Source: Ciona savignyi (lineage: Eukaryota; Chordata; Ascidiacea; Phlebobranchia; Cionidae). Taken from it: a stretch of 64,000 nt of DNA. Where the stretch lies: assembly GCA_000149265.1 (NCBI GenBank), contig CH003067.1, forward strand, positions 156,889-220,888, read 5' to 3'. The stretch's first letter is position 1; each line of letters opens with the position of its first letter. The notes under the pieces were generated by a model. The model ran no database searches, was not told where the DNA came from, and saw only the letters and a program-made list of their open reading frames with translations. A program made the position numbers and the translations under genes. Of this stretch, positions 26,101-34,900 are shown piece after piece.

Positions 26101-26539
26101 TTAATAACAGACTAAAACAAGTTAATTTTTTACTAAGCGACACAAAATTATATTAGTAGTCGTAGTAAGAACATTTTTGAAAATACAATAATTCTATTTA
26201 TTTTTTTCGACAAAAACGACTTAAAATGGCTTTACTGTAAGCCGGTCATATGAACCATAGACATTGATTAATACCGCTATGGTCTTTATTTTTTAATCCG
26301 TGTGCATTGTATAAATATAGGTTATTCCGCTCGATGGTCACGATTTTGCCACATCATGTCGTCGATTAATTGTTCTTGTATGTCAATATTTCCTCTCCAT
26401 GAAATACGTTACGGACAAGCACAGGGATTTTGTCAGCGTGGTGACATTTTCGGTAAAATATCGGCATGTACTAACCTTGTGCATTAGTAGGGGCGAAGAG
26501 AGCTAGAAAAATGAAACTTAAACTGAGCAAGAGCACCAT
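551..26539 (-). CDS. Long EGF-repeat extracellular protein (Notch/fibropellin-like), 5' part, 40 exons resolved
   Basis: The gene reads from a signal-peptide exon at 26539 towards position 1 and runs off the window, so the C-terminus is missing. I resolved 40 exons by consensus splice sites and reading frame: a signal peptide, one unassigned domain exon, and 38 exons that each encode one six-cysteine EGF-like module (34-40 residues). Every intron is phase 1 and every internal exon is a multiple of three, so modules can be duplicated or skipped without a frameshift. Coding length seen is 4,585 nt, about 1,528 residues. Many modules start with the calcium-binding pattern D-I-D/N-D/E-C and carry C-x-D-x4-Y/F-x-C, the Asp/Asn hydroxylation consensus. 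Many also fit C2-x4-S/T-C3, the O-fucose consensus. The family is typical of Notch, Notch ligands and fibropellins, but no DSL, LNR or transmembrane segment is visible, so the exact orthologue is not claimed. The N gap at 18690-18812 could hide sequence. Confidence 0.9.
2549..2640 (+). mobile_element. tRNA-like SINE head of a second subtype
   Basis: The segment cagcttggtgtagtggtaaa, gcgcgtctgacatgactaga, caggttacaagttcaaaact has tRNA-like A-box (TGTAGTGGT) and B-box (GTTCAAAAC) character. Related copies with gtgtagtggttaagaatgac occur at about 5692-5760 and 6870-6945. It is not a functional tRNA gene: the acceptor ends do not pair and no clean anticodon stem is visible. Confidence 0.45.
5001..5170 (-). 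mobile_element. Degenerate tRNA-SINE fragment
   Basis: The left edge atgataggatatttatattt is the tail. It is followed by ccccagtgaatgggaacatt, ggtattgtgtatgattgaga and cttcaattttggtagaacca, in the family order. A plus-strand head-like fragment (gcaggatcaaaaccggtta) lies just upstream at about 4895-5000. Confidence 0.55.
6061..6587. mobile_element. About 527-bp insertion in a duplicated EGF intron
   Basis: The introns after exons 6701 and 5524 are paralogous. One reads ttcaagataattgt then gacttattggttttataaat near 7210-7245. The other has the same left flank ending at 6060 and resumes near 6588 with ttaatggtttaataaat. The extra DNA between them is absent from the other copy. It contains intron-like signals on the plus strand (a tttcttcgcag acceptor near 6320, a gtaagaat donor near 6391, a tttatttacag acceptor near 6459) and a leucine-zipper-like reading on the minus strand. 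No terminal repeats or target-site duplication are clear. It may be a gene fragment carried by a transposon or by retroposition. Confidence 0.5.
6120..6206 (-). pseudogene. bZIP leucine-zipper-like fragment with an internal stop
   Basis: Inside the intronic insertion, the minus strand encodes [14 protein letters not shown], then an in-frame TAG, then [13 protein letters not shown] and a TAA. The Leu/Ile spacing (L5, I12, L19) and the charged KKEN segment look like the C-terminal zipper of a bZIP factor. The TAG could derive from a CAG glutamine codon. An acceptor-like acttag precedes it. No basic region is visible nearby. The identification rests on pattern only. Confidence 0.35.
8283..8430 (+). 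mobile_element. Degenerate tRNA-SINE head
   Basis: The segment gctcagttggttacagcatt then tggtttaaaaccagccgctg looks like the tRNA-related half (A-box and B-box region), followed by tgtgtccttggacagggcac as in full copies. The 3' half is absent. Confidence 0.5.
9187..16253 (-). CDS. EGF exons 12-26: three copies of a multi-exon block
   Basis: There are fifteen exons, all phase 1-1. Block I: 16140-16253 ([10 protein letters not shown]), 15769-15879 ([10 protein letters not shown]), 15247-15360 ([10 protein letters not shown]), 14647-14760 (type A). Two extra type A exons follow at 13830-13943 and 13472-13585. Block II: 12832-12945 ([10 protein letters not shown]), 12331-12441 ([10 protein letters not shown]), 11807-11920 ([10 protein letters not shown]), 11453-11569 (FIQCKDGPC), 10876-10989 (type A). 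Block III: 10292-10405 ([10 protein letters not shown]), 10033-10143 ([10 protein letters not shown]), 9613-9726 ([10 protein letters not shown]), 9187-9300 (type A). The FIQCKDGPC-type exon survives only in block II and is a remnant in block I. CESSPC in the 15769 exon fits the Notch O-glucose consensus C-x-S-x-P-C; the paralogous CEGSPC does not. Exon order and flanking intron sequence are conserved between blocks. Confidence 0.87.
11096..11392 (+). mobile_element. tRNA-derived SINE, near full length, plus orientation
   Basis: The head gtccgactgattagtctgat is followed by a gttgactttt/aaccgaatgg anticodon-arm-like part, ggttgtgtctttgggaaagg, the body segment ggtccggtaacccgactgtg and the tail aaacatgaatatcctatccc. 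It lies in the EGF intron between exons 10876 and 11453. A long open frame across it is incidental. Confidence 0.72.
14971..15006 (-). pseudogene. Remnant of an EGF exon (FIQCKDGPC type)
   Basis: The plus-strand text cttattaagcagtttttt followed by attcctttagttggc matches the 3' edge of the intact exon at 11453, which reads acttgatgagcagtttttt then cctttgtagccagt. The rest of the module is gone or unrecognisable. The remnant sits between the type A exon and the NRDDC exon of block I, exactly where block II has its intact copy, so this is a lost module. Confidence 0.65.
15420..15562 (+). mobile_element. Truncated tRNA-SINE fragment
   Basis: The sequence contains ggttgtgtccttgggcaagg, a degenerate body with an internal deletion, and the tail catggggataagcatgaata then tcctagcctatcc. 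It lacks the tRNA-like head. Confidence 0.6.
16590..16886 (-). mobile_element. tRNA-derived SINE, near full length
   Basis: Read on the minus strand, the element starts with a tRNA-like head (ccggttggtctagcagttaa with A-box character, then a B-box-like stretch), continues through a tRNA-unrelated body (…gacattgcctaaacccagcgg…, …cggtgggtgcgaggtgatctg…) and ends in atgaatatcctatcc repeats (gataggatagg on the plus strand at its left edge). The same sequence recurs many times in the window in both orientations. It may correspond to the composite SINE described from Ciona (Cics-1), but I could not compare them. Confidence 0.75.
16910..17648 (-). CDS. Recently duplicated pair of EGF exons (EGF 10-11)
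   Basis: Exons 17535-17648 and 16910-17023 are nearly identical 114-nt phase 1-1 units, starting [19 protein letters not shown] and [19 protein letters not shown]. Both lack the DIDE start but keep the O-fucose pattern and a NGT sequon. The start-to-start spacing is 625 nt. The flanking introns, each carrying a SINE copy, are also closely similar, which marks a recent tandem duplication of exon plus intron. Confidence 0.85.
17041..17322 (-). mobile_element. tRNA-derived SINE copy in duplicated EGF intron
   Basis: It is the same family and orientation as the 16590 copy: gatattcaaatttatctaca at the tail end, ccgtcaggttacccgcgcta in the body and ctgactagctagagaccatt near the head. It lies between the duplicated EGF exons 16910 and 17535. 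Confidence 0.72.
17657..17940 (-). mobile_element. tRNA-derived SINE copy, paralogous to the 17041 copy
   Basis: It has the same orientation and shares private changes with the 17041 copy (for example acaagtgtcgttatcaagag and agagtaatc), so the two were copied together with the adjoining exon rather than inserted independently. Confidence 0.72.
18359..18460 (-). CDS. EGF exon, shortened first loop (EGF 9)
   Basis: This 102-nt exon, the shortest in the gene (34 residues), begins [17 protein letters not shown]. The spacing between the first cysteines is compressed and the calcium-binding start is absent. Three N-glycosylation sequons are present (NAT, NET, NCT), and GKNCS at the end is also a sequon. 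The acceptor and the GTATAT donor keep phase 1. An N gap begins 230 bases upstream on the coding strand. Confidence 0.8.
18577..18622. repeat. Short tandem repeat next to the assembly gap
   Basis: Two copies of a 22-nt unit (ttatcctggtagatatagaa plus aa) lie in tandem, about 70 bases before the N gap that begins at 18690. Confidence 0.7.
18690..18812. other. Assembly gap (123 N)
   Basis: This run of N lies in an intron of the EGF-repeat gene between exons 18359 and 18998. The intron reads through without breaking the phase, but a hidden EGF exon cannot be excluded. Confidence 0.99.
18998..19102 (-). CDS. EGF exon with CC ending (EGF 8)
   Basis: The 105-nt exon, phase 1-1, starts [20 protein letters not shown] and ends GRNCCTK. 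It is related to the 20938 module, which shares the C-x-C start, the GNPVT segment and the CC ending. The two are probably an old duplicate pair. Confidence 0.8.
19577..23198 (-). CDS. EGF exons 2-7 of the EGF-repeat gene (divergent modules)
   Basis: There are six exons, all phase 1-1: 23088-23198, 22275-22388, 21658-21777, 20938-21048, 20192-20305 and 19577-19684. The 23088 module ([19 protein letters not shown]) has the hydroxylation pattern C-x-D-x4-Y-x-C. The 22275 module begins [10 protein letters not shown] and is calcium-binding in type. The 20938 module is the second CC-type unit (ending SSCCENVT). The 20192 module is [10 protein letters not shown]-like, and the 19577 module lacks the canonical calcium-binding start. 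These exons differ strongly from each other, unlike the array further downstream, so this is the older part of the gene. Confidence 0.82.
22870..23073 (+). mobile_element. Truncated, diverged tRNA-SINE copy
   Basis: The stretch retains gaacccatttgattaatgag, gttctactaaaaccggagga, tatgaggtaatccaacaatt and gcctgtgtgataatgcccct and ends at ttataaaacatgaatatcat. It abuts the donor of the EGF exon at 23088. Confidence 0.6.
24120..24224 (-). CDS. EGF exon with CC ending (EGF 1)
   Basis: The 105-nt phase 1-1 exon encodes 35 residues starting [18 protein letters not shown] and ending with GPGCCEK before the donor. It is a short EGF variant with a Cys-Cys pair near its end, shared only with the exons at 20938 and 18998. 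It lacks the DIDE calcium-binding start. Confidence 0.8.
24812..25042 (-). CDS. Exon 2 of the EGF-repeat gene: unassigned N-terminal extracellular domain
   Basis: This 231-nt exon has phase 1 at both ends, a TTTTTTCCAG acceptor and a GTAAGC donor. It encodes 77 residues beginning [19 protein letters not shown]. It has one cysteine (in FPECNN), at least four N-glycosylation sequons (NYT, NGT, NKT, NYT) and alternating hydrophobic strands such as [15 protein letters not shown] and DWYLISLE. This suggests a beta-rich ectodomain. It is not EGF-like and I do not recognise the MNNL/DSL region of Notch ligands in it. A loose likeness to the luminal domain of LAMP-type proteins is the only lead and is weak. 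Confidence 0.75.
25676..25862 (+). repeat. Dispersed repeat, copy A
   Basis: It shares with 27167-27391 the segments ttgttaaaataagttacatt, atacaggcctgatcaaacta, atatttggccgtctttggta and cagtttggtgccttact, in the same order and orientation. It has no open reading frame. It lies in the first intron of the EGF-repeat gene. Confidence 0.7.
26476..26539 (-). CDS. Exon 1 of the EGF-repeat gene: start codon and signal peptide
   Basis: The ATG is at 26539-26537. Twenty-one codons follow, beginning [17 protein letters not shown] and ending TNAQ, then one base (phase 1) and a GTTAGT donor. This is a classic signal peptide: a short start, a hydrophobic Leu/Phe/Ile core and a small-residue cleavage region (TNA). 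An in-frame TGA lies upstream with no intervening ATG, which supports this start. The single leftover G joins the next exon in phase 1 as a valine codon. The leader indicates secretion or a type I membrane protein. Confidence 0.85.
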
Positions 26540-27166
26540 TTCCAAGAAGAGTATGATGCTGCGTTCAGGTCTAAATGCTTGATACACAAAATAGCATAAT
26601 CAATTCTAAAAATTAAGTCCTAAATCGTTCTACATACACTACGATGAGTAAAGGGTATCCAGCAACCTACTCAAAATGTTCAAATCTACCAGTATATCTT
26701 TCCTCTTGGGTTAACTTTACATATACGTGTAAACAGCCACAACTAACTTACGAATAATAATTACACCTTTGGGTAGTATTAACTGAAGTGAACTGTACAC
26801 AAATTAATCAAACCATTGCACGTAAGTGAATCACGAAAGGTTTCGTCGAAGATATTAGTTTTGTGTCGCCATTTTAAGTCGAAATTGGCGGGTCGACACA
26901 CGTCATCATTCATATATTGTTCGAACTGTTTGTATTTTTAAACTCCATACGTCAGTCTACTAAACGATGCCGTCGATTTGTTGATTTATCGTAAAAATAA
27001 TTATTATATAATATACGCGAATTAATAACAGTAATAACTCGACGTCACATCATAATATTAGCTCACTGCATATTTAAAATTCTGCTTTTTCGTGTTGGCG
27101 TGGGCCAAATGTAATGTTTGGGTATCACACTGCCAAAGTACCTAATACCAGTGAGTTTTGCACTCT

Positions 27167-27391
27167 GTTAAAATAAGTTACATTATTTTCGTCCGCAATA
27201 ACACATTTCATTAAATTCCACCACTGTGAATGAAACCCCATTAAACAGTGCAAATAGTATACAGGCCTAATCAGACTGTAAGACTGCTTTAAAGCGCTAT
27301 ATCTGGCCGCCGTTGGTAGGCTACAGTTTGGTGCCATACTTTTAGGTATCGATTATGTGTAACGTTCATATGTACCTGTTACTATTATAAT
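27167..27391 (+). repeat. Dispersed repeat, copy B
   Basis: This is a homologous, diverged copy of 25676-25862: ctgttaaaataagttacatt, atacaggcctaatcagactg, atatctggccgccgttggta and acagtttggtgccatact. It lies between the Dlx stop codon and the EGF-gene start. The two copies bracket the EGF-gene signal-peptide exon. Confidence 0.7.
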
Positions 27392-27506
27392 ATAAAACTA
27401 AATTCTTTGATGAATCCAATTATGTAAATATGCATCCTTGCATCTGTAAGCATCTGGTTAAATGGTGCTGAATAAATAAACATCTTTCGTGGAAGTGTAT
27501 CAACTA

Positions 27507-27512
27507 TTTATT
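27507..27512 (-). terminator. Candidate Dlx polyadenylation signal
   Basis: On the minus strand this reads AATAAA and is the first perfect hexamer downstream of the Dlx stop at 28213. It would give a 3' UTR of roughly 0.7 kb. Confidence 0.4.
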
Positions 27513-28212
27513 GAAACAAACGCCCAGAAATCGATATACAAACAACATACTAGCAAAAACGATGCGTTTAAGGGTAAGTCAACAAAAGACACAATTATTC
27601 AAGATCATGGTCGACAAAATAGCAAATCAAAATTATAGTAAAGAAGCATTTAAAGTCTGGGAGAAATCATTTTCCGTGGGTGTCTTCGGTACTTTGCCGA
27701 AAACACAAAGAAATAGGCAATAATGCAGAAAATTACGACGCAAAAATAAACGATACCAGACCGCTATGGCGCCAGGCCTGAAAACTAATCTTTGCACTTG
27801 AAGACGCATATTGGCCTAATAAATATTCGAATCAGCTGCTATCGGTCAAGGCGGAGAAGTATGTACATTAAAAATCGCCGAAAACTTAGTAATATTACGA
27901 TAGAATCAAGCTTTCGCATAGTGTGCAAATTAGATGTCACTGTCGTGTGGCGGGAAAACCGCTTTGTGATTATTAAGACGATAACTTGCAGTGTGAAATT
28001 GGCGATATAAAGATATTTGTGCTTTCTGTACTGTGTTCGGTTGAAATAGATCGCTTTCGACGCAAATTAAGGCACGTGGTATATAAAGGGGTCTTCTACT
28101 CGCAGGAACAATATCGGACAACAGGTACTTGACCCTGAATAAATCACCTCCGTTTTCGTTAAGCGAGATTTCGCGTGCGTCGAAGTAGAACTGGCGCTGG
28201 GTGGGGGGGTTA

Positions 28213-28914
28213 TTATTTTAAATAGCCAGCGTCCCGGATTCCTCTTGCTTCCATATGCTGCAGACTCTGTTGGGCCGGGTCGCTTTCACCTCCCGAGTAC
28301 CAGAACGAAGCCGACATCATATGATGGGGTTGCATGGGTGGGTTTACCTGGTGGTGCAAAGGAGGGCCCCCTACGTAAGCCGGGACGAGGGGCTCGTTTA
28401 CCCCTGGGTGGTTGATAGACCCGTTGTTAAGTGGGTATGATGGCATGATACTTGGGCTTCCGTTTGTCGGTACCGGTGACGACATTTCCGTTTTCATCGC
28501 TTGGTGATGATGTGCTGTCATGTTGTGATGTGACGTCATCATCGTGTATGGTGACGTATTTACACCACCGCTTGTGTGGGGTGATGTCATACTGTGATTA
28601 GGGGACATAGAGTTTTGCGGGATGGGTGACGTTTGCTCTTCGCCTGAGGGCGGGGTCCAAGATGGCGGCTGGGAAATCCCCCCGATATTCATCGCATCCT
28701 GGCTGTTACCCGTGCTCCCAGGCGTGCCAAGTTCGGATGACGTATTCGCCGGCATTGATGTCAAGATTGGTGACGTAATCGATCCGGGAGAGCCAGCGTT
28801 GTTATTGTTGCTGCTGTTGCTCCCTGGCGACATCAGCGGATTGTCCTTGTCGTGGATTCCCTGCTTCATCAGCTTCTTGCATTTTGACCGACGGTTTTGA
28901 AACCAAATCTTCAC
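28213..28914 (-). CDS. Dlx: Dlx exon 3 (homeodomain residues 45-60 and C-terminal tail)
   Basis: The 702-nt terminal exon starts at [11 protein letters not shown] after a TTCCAG acceptor and ends with TAA at 28215-28213. The tail holds a run of Asn/Ser ([14 protein letters not shown]) and Met-Thr-Ser-rich repeats ([22 protein letters not shown]) that correspond to a loose DNA repeat of gtgacgt-type units at about 28510-28640. Confidence 0.95.
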   Translation of the reverse strand: MKIWFQNRRSKCKKLMKQGIHDKDNPLMSPGSNSSNNNNAGSPGSITSPILTSMPANTSSELGTPGSTGNSQDAMNIGGISQPPSWTPPSGEEQTSPIPQNSMSPNHSMTSPHTSGGVNTSPYTMMTSHHNMTAHHHQAMKTEMSSPVPTNGSPSIMPSYPLNNGSINHPGVNEPLVPAYVGGPPLHHQVNPPMQPHHMMSASFWYSGGESDPAQQSLQHMEARGIRDAGYLK

Positions 28915-31900
28915 CTGGAAACAAATGACATATTTAAAGCTTGACAACGACTTGAATAATTATACCTATGTTTAACCTATATTGTAGTAAACAACTATTT
29001 TTGTAAGATATAAAAGAATAACACACTGCAATTGCACAAGTAACTGGACGTCGGACACGTGGTAATCTGACGATTGCGGTGTGATAACGCTCTTTGCGTT
29101 TTTACATGTAGAGGGGAAATATATGTAAAAAATAAATAAATATCAACGTTGTAGCACCATGTGCCCACAGTCGGACTACAATTGTTATGTGTTCGGTGAT
29201 TATTATCACTGTGGTTTTAAACAACAAATATGAATGTAGGTTTAGTGGATTTTGTATACAATAATAGACTGTGGCCTTATGTAATATGTGTACATTATAT
29301 TTAGTTTTATTTAAATATATTAATTCTATCGTTTGAATTCAACATATTTTTCGGTAAAATGGCGTCCAAGCCAATGTGATACATTTATCAACCGATATAC
29401 TTTAAGTACATGAGGTCAATGAAAATTTGCAATTATCGCCCGTTACATGGCTTCTATCAATGTTTGTTTTGCTGTTCGTGGGTTATCGCGTACCCTATCG
29501 CTCATGTATCAGCTGAAAAGTGGCAATCTCGGCGCCGAAATTTCCTTAACTATAGGTTCGGTGCTTATCCGGGGTCGGCGAGGTCTTCTGATTGAAATTG
29601 TTCCCATTCAGTCGAATAGCGAAGCGAGTGAGGCCACTGCGGACCGTTGCCTGCGGGAAGTAGCACTTGTGGCGGCCAAGGTGCTCGTTAACTCGTACGA
29701 CAGTGGTCTGTGAAACGCGCTCGGCGATTGGTGCGTGTGTTCGTGCGTTAGCCAATGGACAGGTGGCTCGTTGCCAAGAAACCGCCTTTTTCTCTGCCGA
29801 CCGTTGGCGACTGCCCAGCCCTTATTCCGATGTAAATATTGAGACAACGTCCGTCGCTATCCGCTAATTTGGAGATAGGTCAAAGGAAACGACGTTCCCT
29901 CTTCGATGAAGATTACATAATACTGCGTGGTAGACATGCTGATTACAATATCGGGTAGATTAATCGCATCGCTTTTGATCTTTGACTAATAAGTTACACG
30001 AATTACGGCATTAATTTACGGCCGGCAGGTGTCCGTAGTAAGCACACCCAACGACAGACTGGCAATTGAACTTTGCTGACTTTAATTATTTGCTTACATT
30101 TTACATCGATTCCCTAATGAAACGTTGTTCTAGCTTTAGGTTGCTCCAGCCACTTACAAACGCCAAACCCAACGCTGGAGAAGCACTTTGTACAGATGTC
30201 AGCTCCAACCACAGCCTGCCGTAATGATGGCTTACACTTGCCAAGAAAATCCAAGCTTAATACGATGCCAGAGAATGCGCCTTCAGCATAAACTACTGTA
30301 CTATACACTGCTTCGTTGGACTTTTTTAAAACTTCAGGCCATAATTATCTGTAAAGTTGGTGCGAAATTGCAATTGAGTGGTTCGTTCTTTATTCAGTTC
30401 TATTTCCGGCATAAAAAAACGGCAACGTGAATTTAAATTTGGCTCCATTTTTATCGCAAGTTCATGAGATCCCGGGCGTCTTGTAGTTCTAACAGGACTC
30501 GTAAAGTCTGCGGTCATAAAACTTCAAAGCTACGAGGGCACCCGGGCATAACTTGTGTGAACATCAATCAAAGAACAATGTTTTAACCAGGCCCCATCGC
30601 TAAACCGCCGCATTTAGTTTAATTCAGTTGGTCGAGTCCTCTAAGCCCCAAGGATTACCCCAAATCTACCGGTACCTGGCTCTTTGAGGGTTAAATGACA
30701 CAAAAATAGCCGCAACATGTAGAGGTGCGGGATAACGCGTATGTTCTATAATTAACGTTAGAAACATTTTTGATGATATGGGCAAATAGTTAGTACGACC
30801 GACCTACATGTATGTTTCAAAGTGTAAAATAATTATTGGTGTAAAAACAGTAACTGATTTGTAACAAGGCTTAATGCTCAAAAAATCGGCTCAGCTTAAT
30901 ACCTGAGTCTGTGTGAGTCCCAACGTGGCTGCGAGTTCAGCTCTTTCGGGCAGCGCAAGGTACTGCGTTTGCTGGAATCTTCTGTTCAAGGCCTGGAGTT
31001 GTAGACTGGAGTAGATCGTTCTGGGTTTCCTCATTTTCTTCTTCTTTCCTTTTCCAAGCATGACGTCACTGCCCATCACGTGATTCGAGTCTGAGGACAT
31101 GCATGAGTGAGTTAAGTCAAGGTAGTTATTACGCTTTGTGTTTTAGAGAAACGAGTTTTTAATAAAGATAGGTTAAAGTCTGATTTTAAGCAATGGGAAT
31201 AGCCGGATAGCTTATGTATCCTTTGCGTTTTTATCTTCTGGGATATTTTTTTAAAACAAAGAAGCAAACTGAAAAAATGAGAAATTTCCACATGCTTTGC
31301 AAATATCGTACAGCTAACATAGTTTGCTATAACCAACTGAAACCAACATCTAGTGATTAAAACATATATAAATATAAACTGTGTATTCTTCGGTCTCGGC
31401 ACTCTATCGCCGCACCGCGGATTGCTAACAAAAGAATATCCAGAAAATGGCGGAAACCCTCCAAACTGGTGTGATCTACCGGTTTGATTATCTATGTAAT
31501 AATTGCCGTTAAAGTCAGGTCTATTACTGCATTTATTACTTTTAAGTATGCTGTGACAATTGGTATTATTTGTGTTGTAGTTCTACGATGATAGGGATAC
31601 ATGTCATTACATGTAACAGAATAGTCATTCCATTATATTTATTTATAGCGATATTACAACCAATAGAATGAGAGGTAAATCATATTAGAGTTTGAAGTTT
31701 CAAGTGCGTCTTCAGTTGCAGAAGATTGCATTGCGTCACACAATTATCGACCAATCGGACATACGTCATCCTATTATAATATTTCTATGTAGTTTAATGA
31801 AATTGTGTGATTCTTATTCGTGTTTGAAAGAGTCTCTCTTGAAAATTTCCAATGATGAATTTGTGTGGTTGGGACGATTTGAGATGGTACGTCACGAGAG

Positions 31901-34900
31901 CGTCGTCGATTACTAATATAAATGTCGCGGGAAGGGGGGTTGATTTTTCGCGACGCGGCACAGTTGGCTGTATCACCTCCGAAGATAAGATCTCTGGCGA
32001 AATTCGATTCAAAATCGTTGTTTTTGTTGCGCGACTTGCGATGTCTCTCTGCCCGGAGATAACGCCGCCGCTACAAGTTTTCTTTGATACAGATATGCTT
32101 GTTTTGCTTTGGTCCGAGCGTGCGTGCGAAAGGAAAAACTAGCCCAGGGCCATACTCCGCCTCTATCGTAAGTGCGTATTAAAATCGTCGCTCGATATCC
32201 CACAGCGTCCTAGCGGCCATGGAACCGACGACCAAAGATTTTTAACTGAATGTAATTGAGATGTTCACATTTCGTTACAGAGCTGTCGCTTGTGACCTTA
32301 ATTGAGCACTATTTTTGAACACTTACTTTTACTCTACGATGTAAATATAAGGAAACAGTCACCCCATGATACGTGTTGTTAATGGTAAATTAATGATTAC
32401 AACGGACAATATAATGTGTCTTTTTATCAGCCTTATTTGCCTGTAATTTTCGGTTTAACCACTCGCCGATTGTTTACAGTTAGACTATCTGCTTCTCATC
32501 GTATCTATGCGAATCTAAAAAAAAACGCACCGGAAACGGCATCTACGCACTATGCAAACATACAAATATAGTGCCTTTGTAAAGTTCCTGTCAAATACTT
32601 TGACAACATGTAGAATGACAATATAATTTGATTTATACGATTCTTAGATTTTTAATTAGAAAATAGCATTGACCTTCGTCAGATGACAGACAGCGACGGC
32701 GCCAAATATTGTGAATTTACAATCTCATTTTTATGATCTAGAAGCTCGTATACCGTGCTTTACTGGCAAGAGGAAATGGGTTGAATATAACCGAATCAAT
32801 GTAGCATTTCGACTGATATCTAGTTTCATTAAAAATTGGTGAAGTAGCCGATTTTGCACCCTCTTTGAAAGTCTGTTTTTAAGTGCAACTCAATGCGAAA
32901 GTATGCAGGCTAACCCATGTTATGATTCTGCCAACCGGTGACCGTTCATTCAACTCCCGACAACGTTTCTGCGTTGAAATTCGGCATTATGGATGAACGA
33001 GCAGAAAACCGCAAATTGGATAAGTTTGAAACTCCACAGCCGTACAGTGCACCTGAAGATTAGAGATGTTTATTGCACCTTTGTTTGCACATTATACCGC
33101 TTGAATTAACGCAGGATGTGGCGGGAAATGCATAATGACCTGCCAGCACATTCAAAGAAATTAAGTGAAAGTTTGACAGAGAGCCAACCTGTCATAAATG
33201 ACGTATATTATATAGATATACCTGACTTTAAATCCGAACATATAAACCTATTTAAGTAGATTTTGGCAAAATAAAACCCACAAAACGGATTAGTGGTTCA
33301 CAATTCCAATTCATGCCCGTGTGTAATCAGAATGAAAAAACAGGGTCCGGATGTGTTGGTTAATTTCTTTGAAATGCATGGTTCAGAAGAGTTCGTCTAA
33401 TTTTAATGACTCATTGCGATACGCCCCATACACAAAAAAACATCATCTAAGTAATGTGTTTAATGCTGTCGAAGTTAAAGATACTTTGTACTTTATTCAC
33501 CAAAGCTGTTTTCCTCGACAACGCCTACACTGGCATGAGTGGTCAAACGTCCGCTTGATCCGGTAAAGTCAGGTAACTTAGTTAACGTGTGTGATGTTTC
33601 AAGCAACTTGAAAGGCCCGGCCTCCAAGTGATCTCCCGCGGAATTTCAATCAAGCCACGACCCGCGTGGACGTTCCACGCGGTCGCCTCGGCAAACTTTA
33701 CACTCGGACGCTTCGGCAAACTTTGCGCGTTGCTCATCGCGGAGGTAAACACCGCTAATGGGCAACACACGTGGACGACAGAGCACTCGCTATGCTCGGT
33801 GAAATAAATATAGCAATCGGAGCGCATATTGGTTTCCTAACTTACTAAGTAACATTTGGTGGATGCCATAATGTGACAGGAACGATCAAACTTCCATTAG
33901 TCGTTGAGATACGGATCAGAATGTCGATTAACAGTCTGCAAACTGTTGAGGAACATTACGAAATACTCGTTCTTCCTTAAACGTCTGGCAGAAGCAAAAA
34001 AGTGTACTAGTATGGTTGACAAACGTCCACGCGTCCGTTTGGTTTATAGCATTTTATGATCTGCAAATTAGCAGAGGCGGGCCGTTCAACCGGGTACTAA
34101 AGATGATCCAACGAGCAGCGAGACACGAAATACCACCTAATGAACGCAGTCGGCGCGTGGGTGTGGTGCAGGCCACGATTTCACGGCGATTTTTGTGACG
34201 TCACGCCCCCAAAGCAACGGACCACTGTTTCCCCTCGGGCGTGCTCGGTTGCCAGGTAACGCGACGCATGCGCAGAGTCGGGCATGTCCACGGTAGCGCA
34301 CCGACAACGAACCTGTAATTATGTTTGCGACGGGAAAGCGCAGTGGTTCTCACTCGTTCTTAGCCCATAATTGCCATCCAATCCGGATGCGGCTTCAGCC
34401 TCCAGCTCAAATCCAGTTAGAAAGAAAAATCCACTTACAACGAGCCTCTGCCCAACGGCGTGTCGGTCAAATATTTTACAAGACGTATGACCTTTCACTA
34501 AAAGGAAATTTTGTTTCGGATCTTTAGCTCGTCATTCTCGTATTAAATATTTTAAAAAATATGCACTTACAGTGTTATTTCATATATTCTTCCATCATGT
34601 ACTAAATTAATTATGACATAAACTGTACGAATAAAACAGGTCGCAACAGTAACATCATATGGTTGGTGTTGTGGATACATTTAGGATAAAAAACGGTCCG
34701 GCGATCTCGTTGCGTCAACCTAGTTATTAAGTTACTCCACTGTTCAAGCTGAGTGCATCAGATCAAACTGTTCGGACAGGCATGCCTGACCTGCCCCAAT
34801 ATAGAAAGCGTCGCGAATTTCGGAGCTTTCACCAATAAATCCCGGTCCTTTCGACAGAAACGCAGCTGCTCGGTGTTGTGGGTGTCGCGTGGCGGGGGCG

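Larger units (their letters stand above)
26540..28212 (-). promoter_or_regulatory. Interval between the Dlx stop and the EGF-gene start
   Basis: This 1.67-kb stretch must hold the Dlx 3' UTR and the EGF-gene promoter, both on the minus strand. A minus-strand AATAAA at 27512-27507, about 700 nt past the Dlx stop, is the first canonical poly(A) signal. No clear TATA box is seen before the EGF start. Open frames here are short and lack coding character. Repeat copy B lies at 27167-27391. Confidence 0.5.

Noticed and set aside
28255-28900. Plus-strand frames opposite Dlx exon 3
   Set aside because: Antisense shadows of the real exon; the homeodomain frame is unambiguous.
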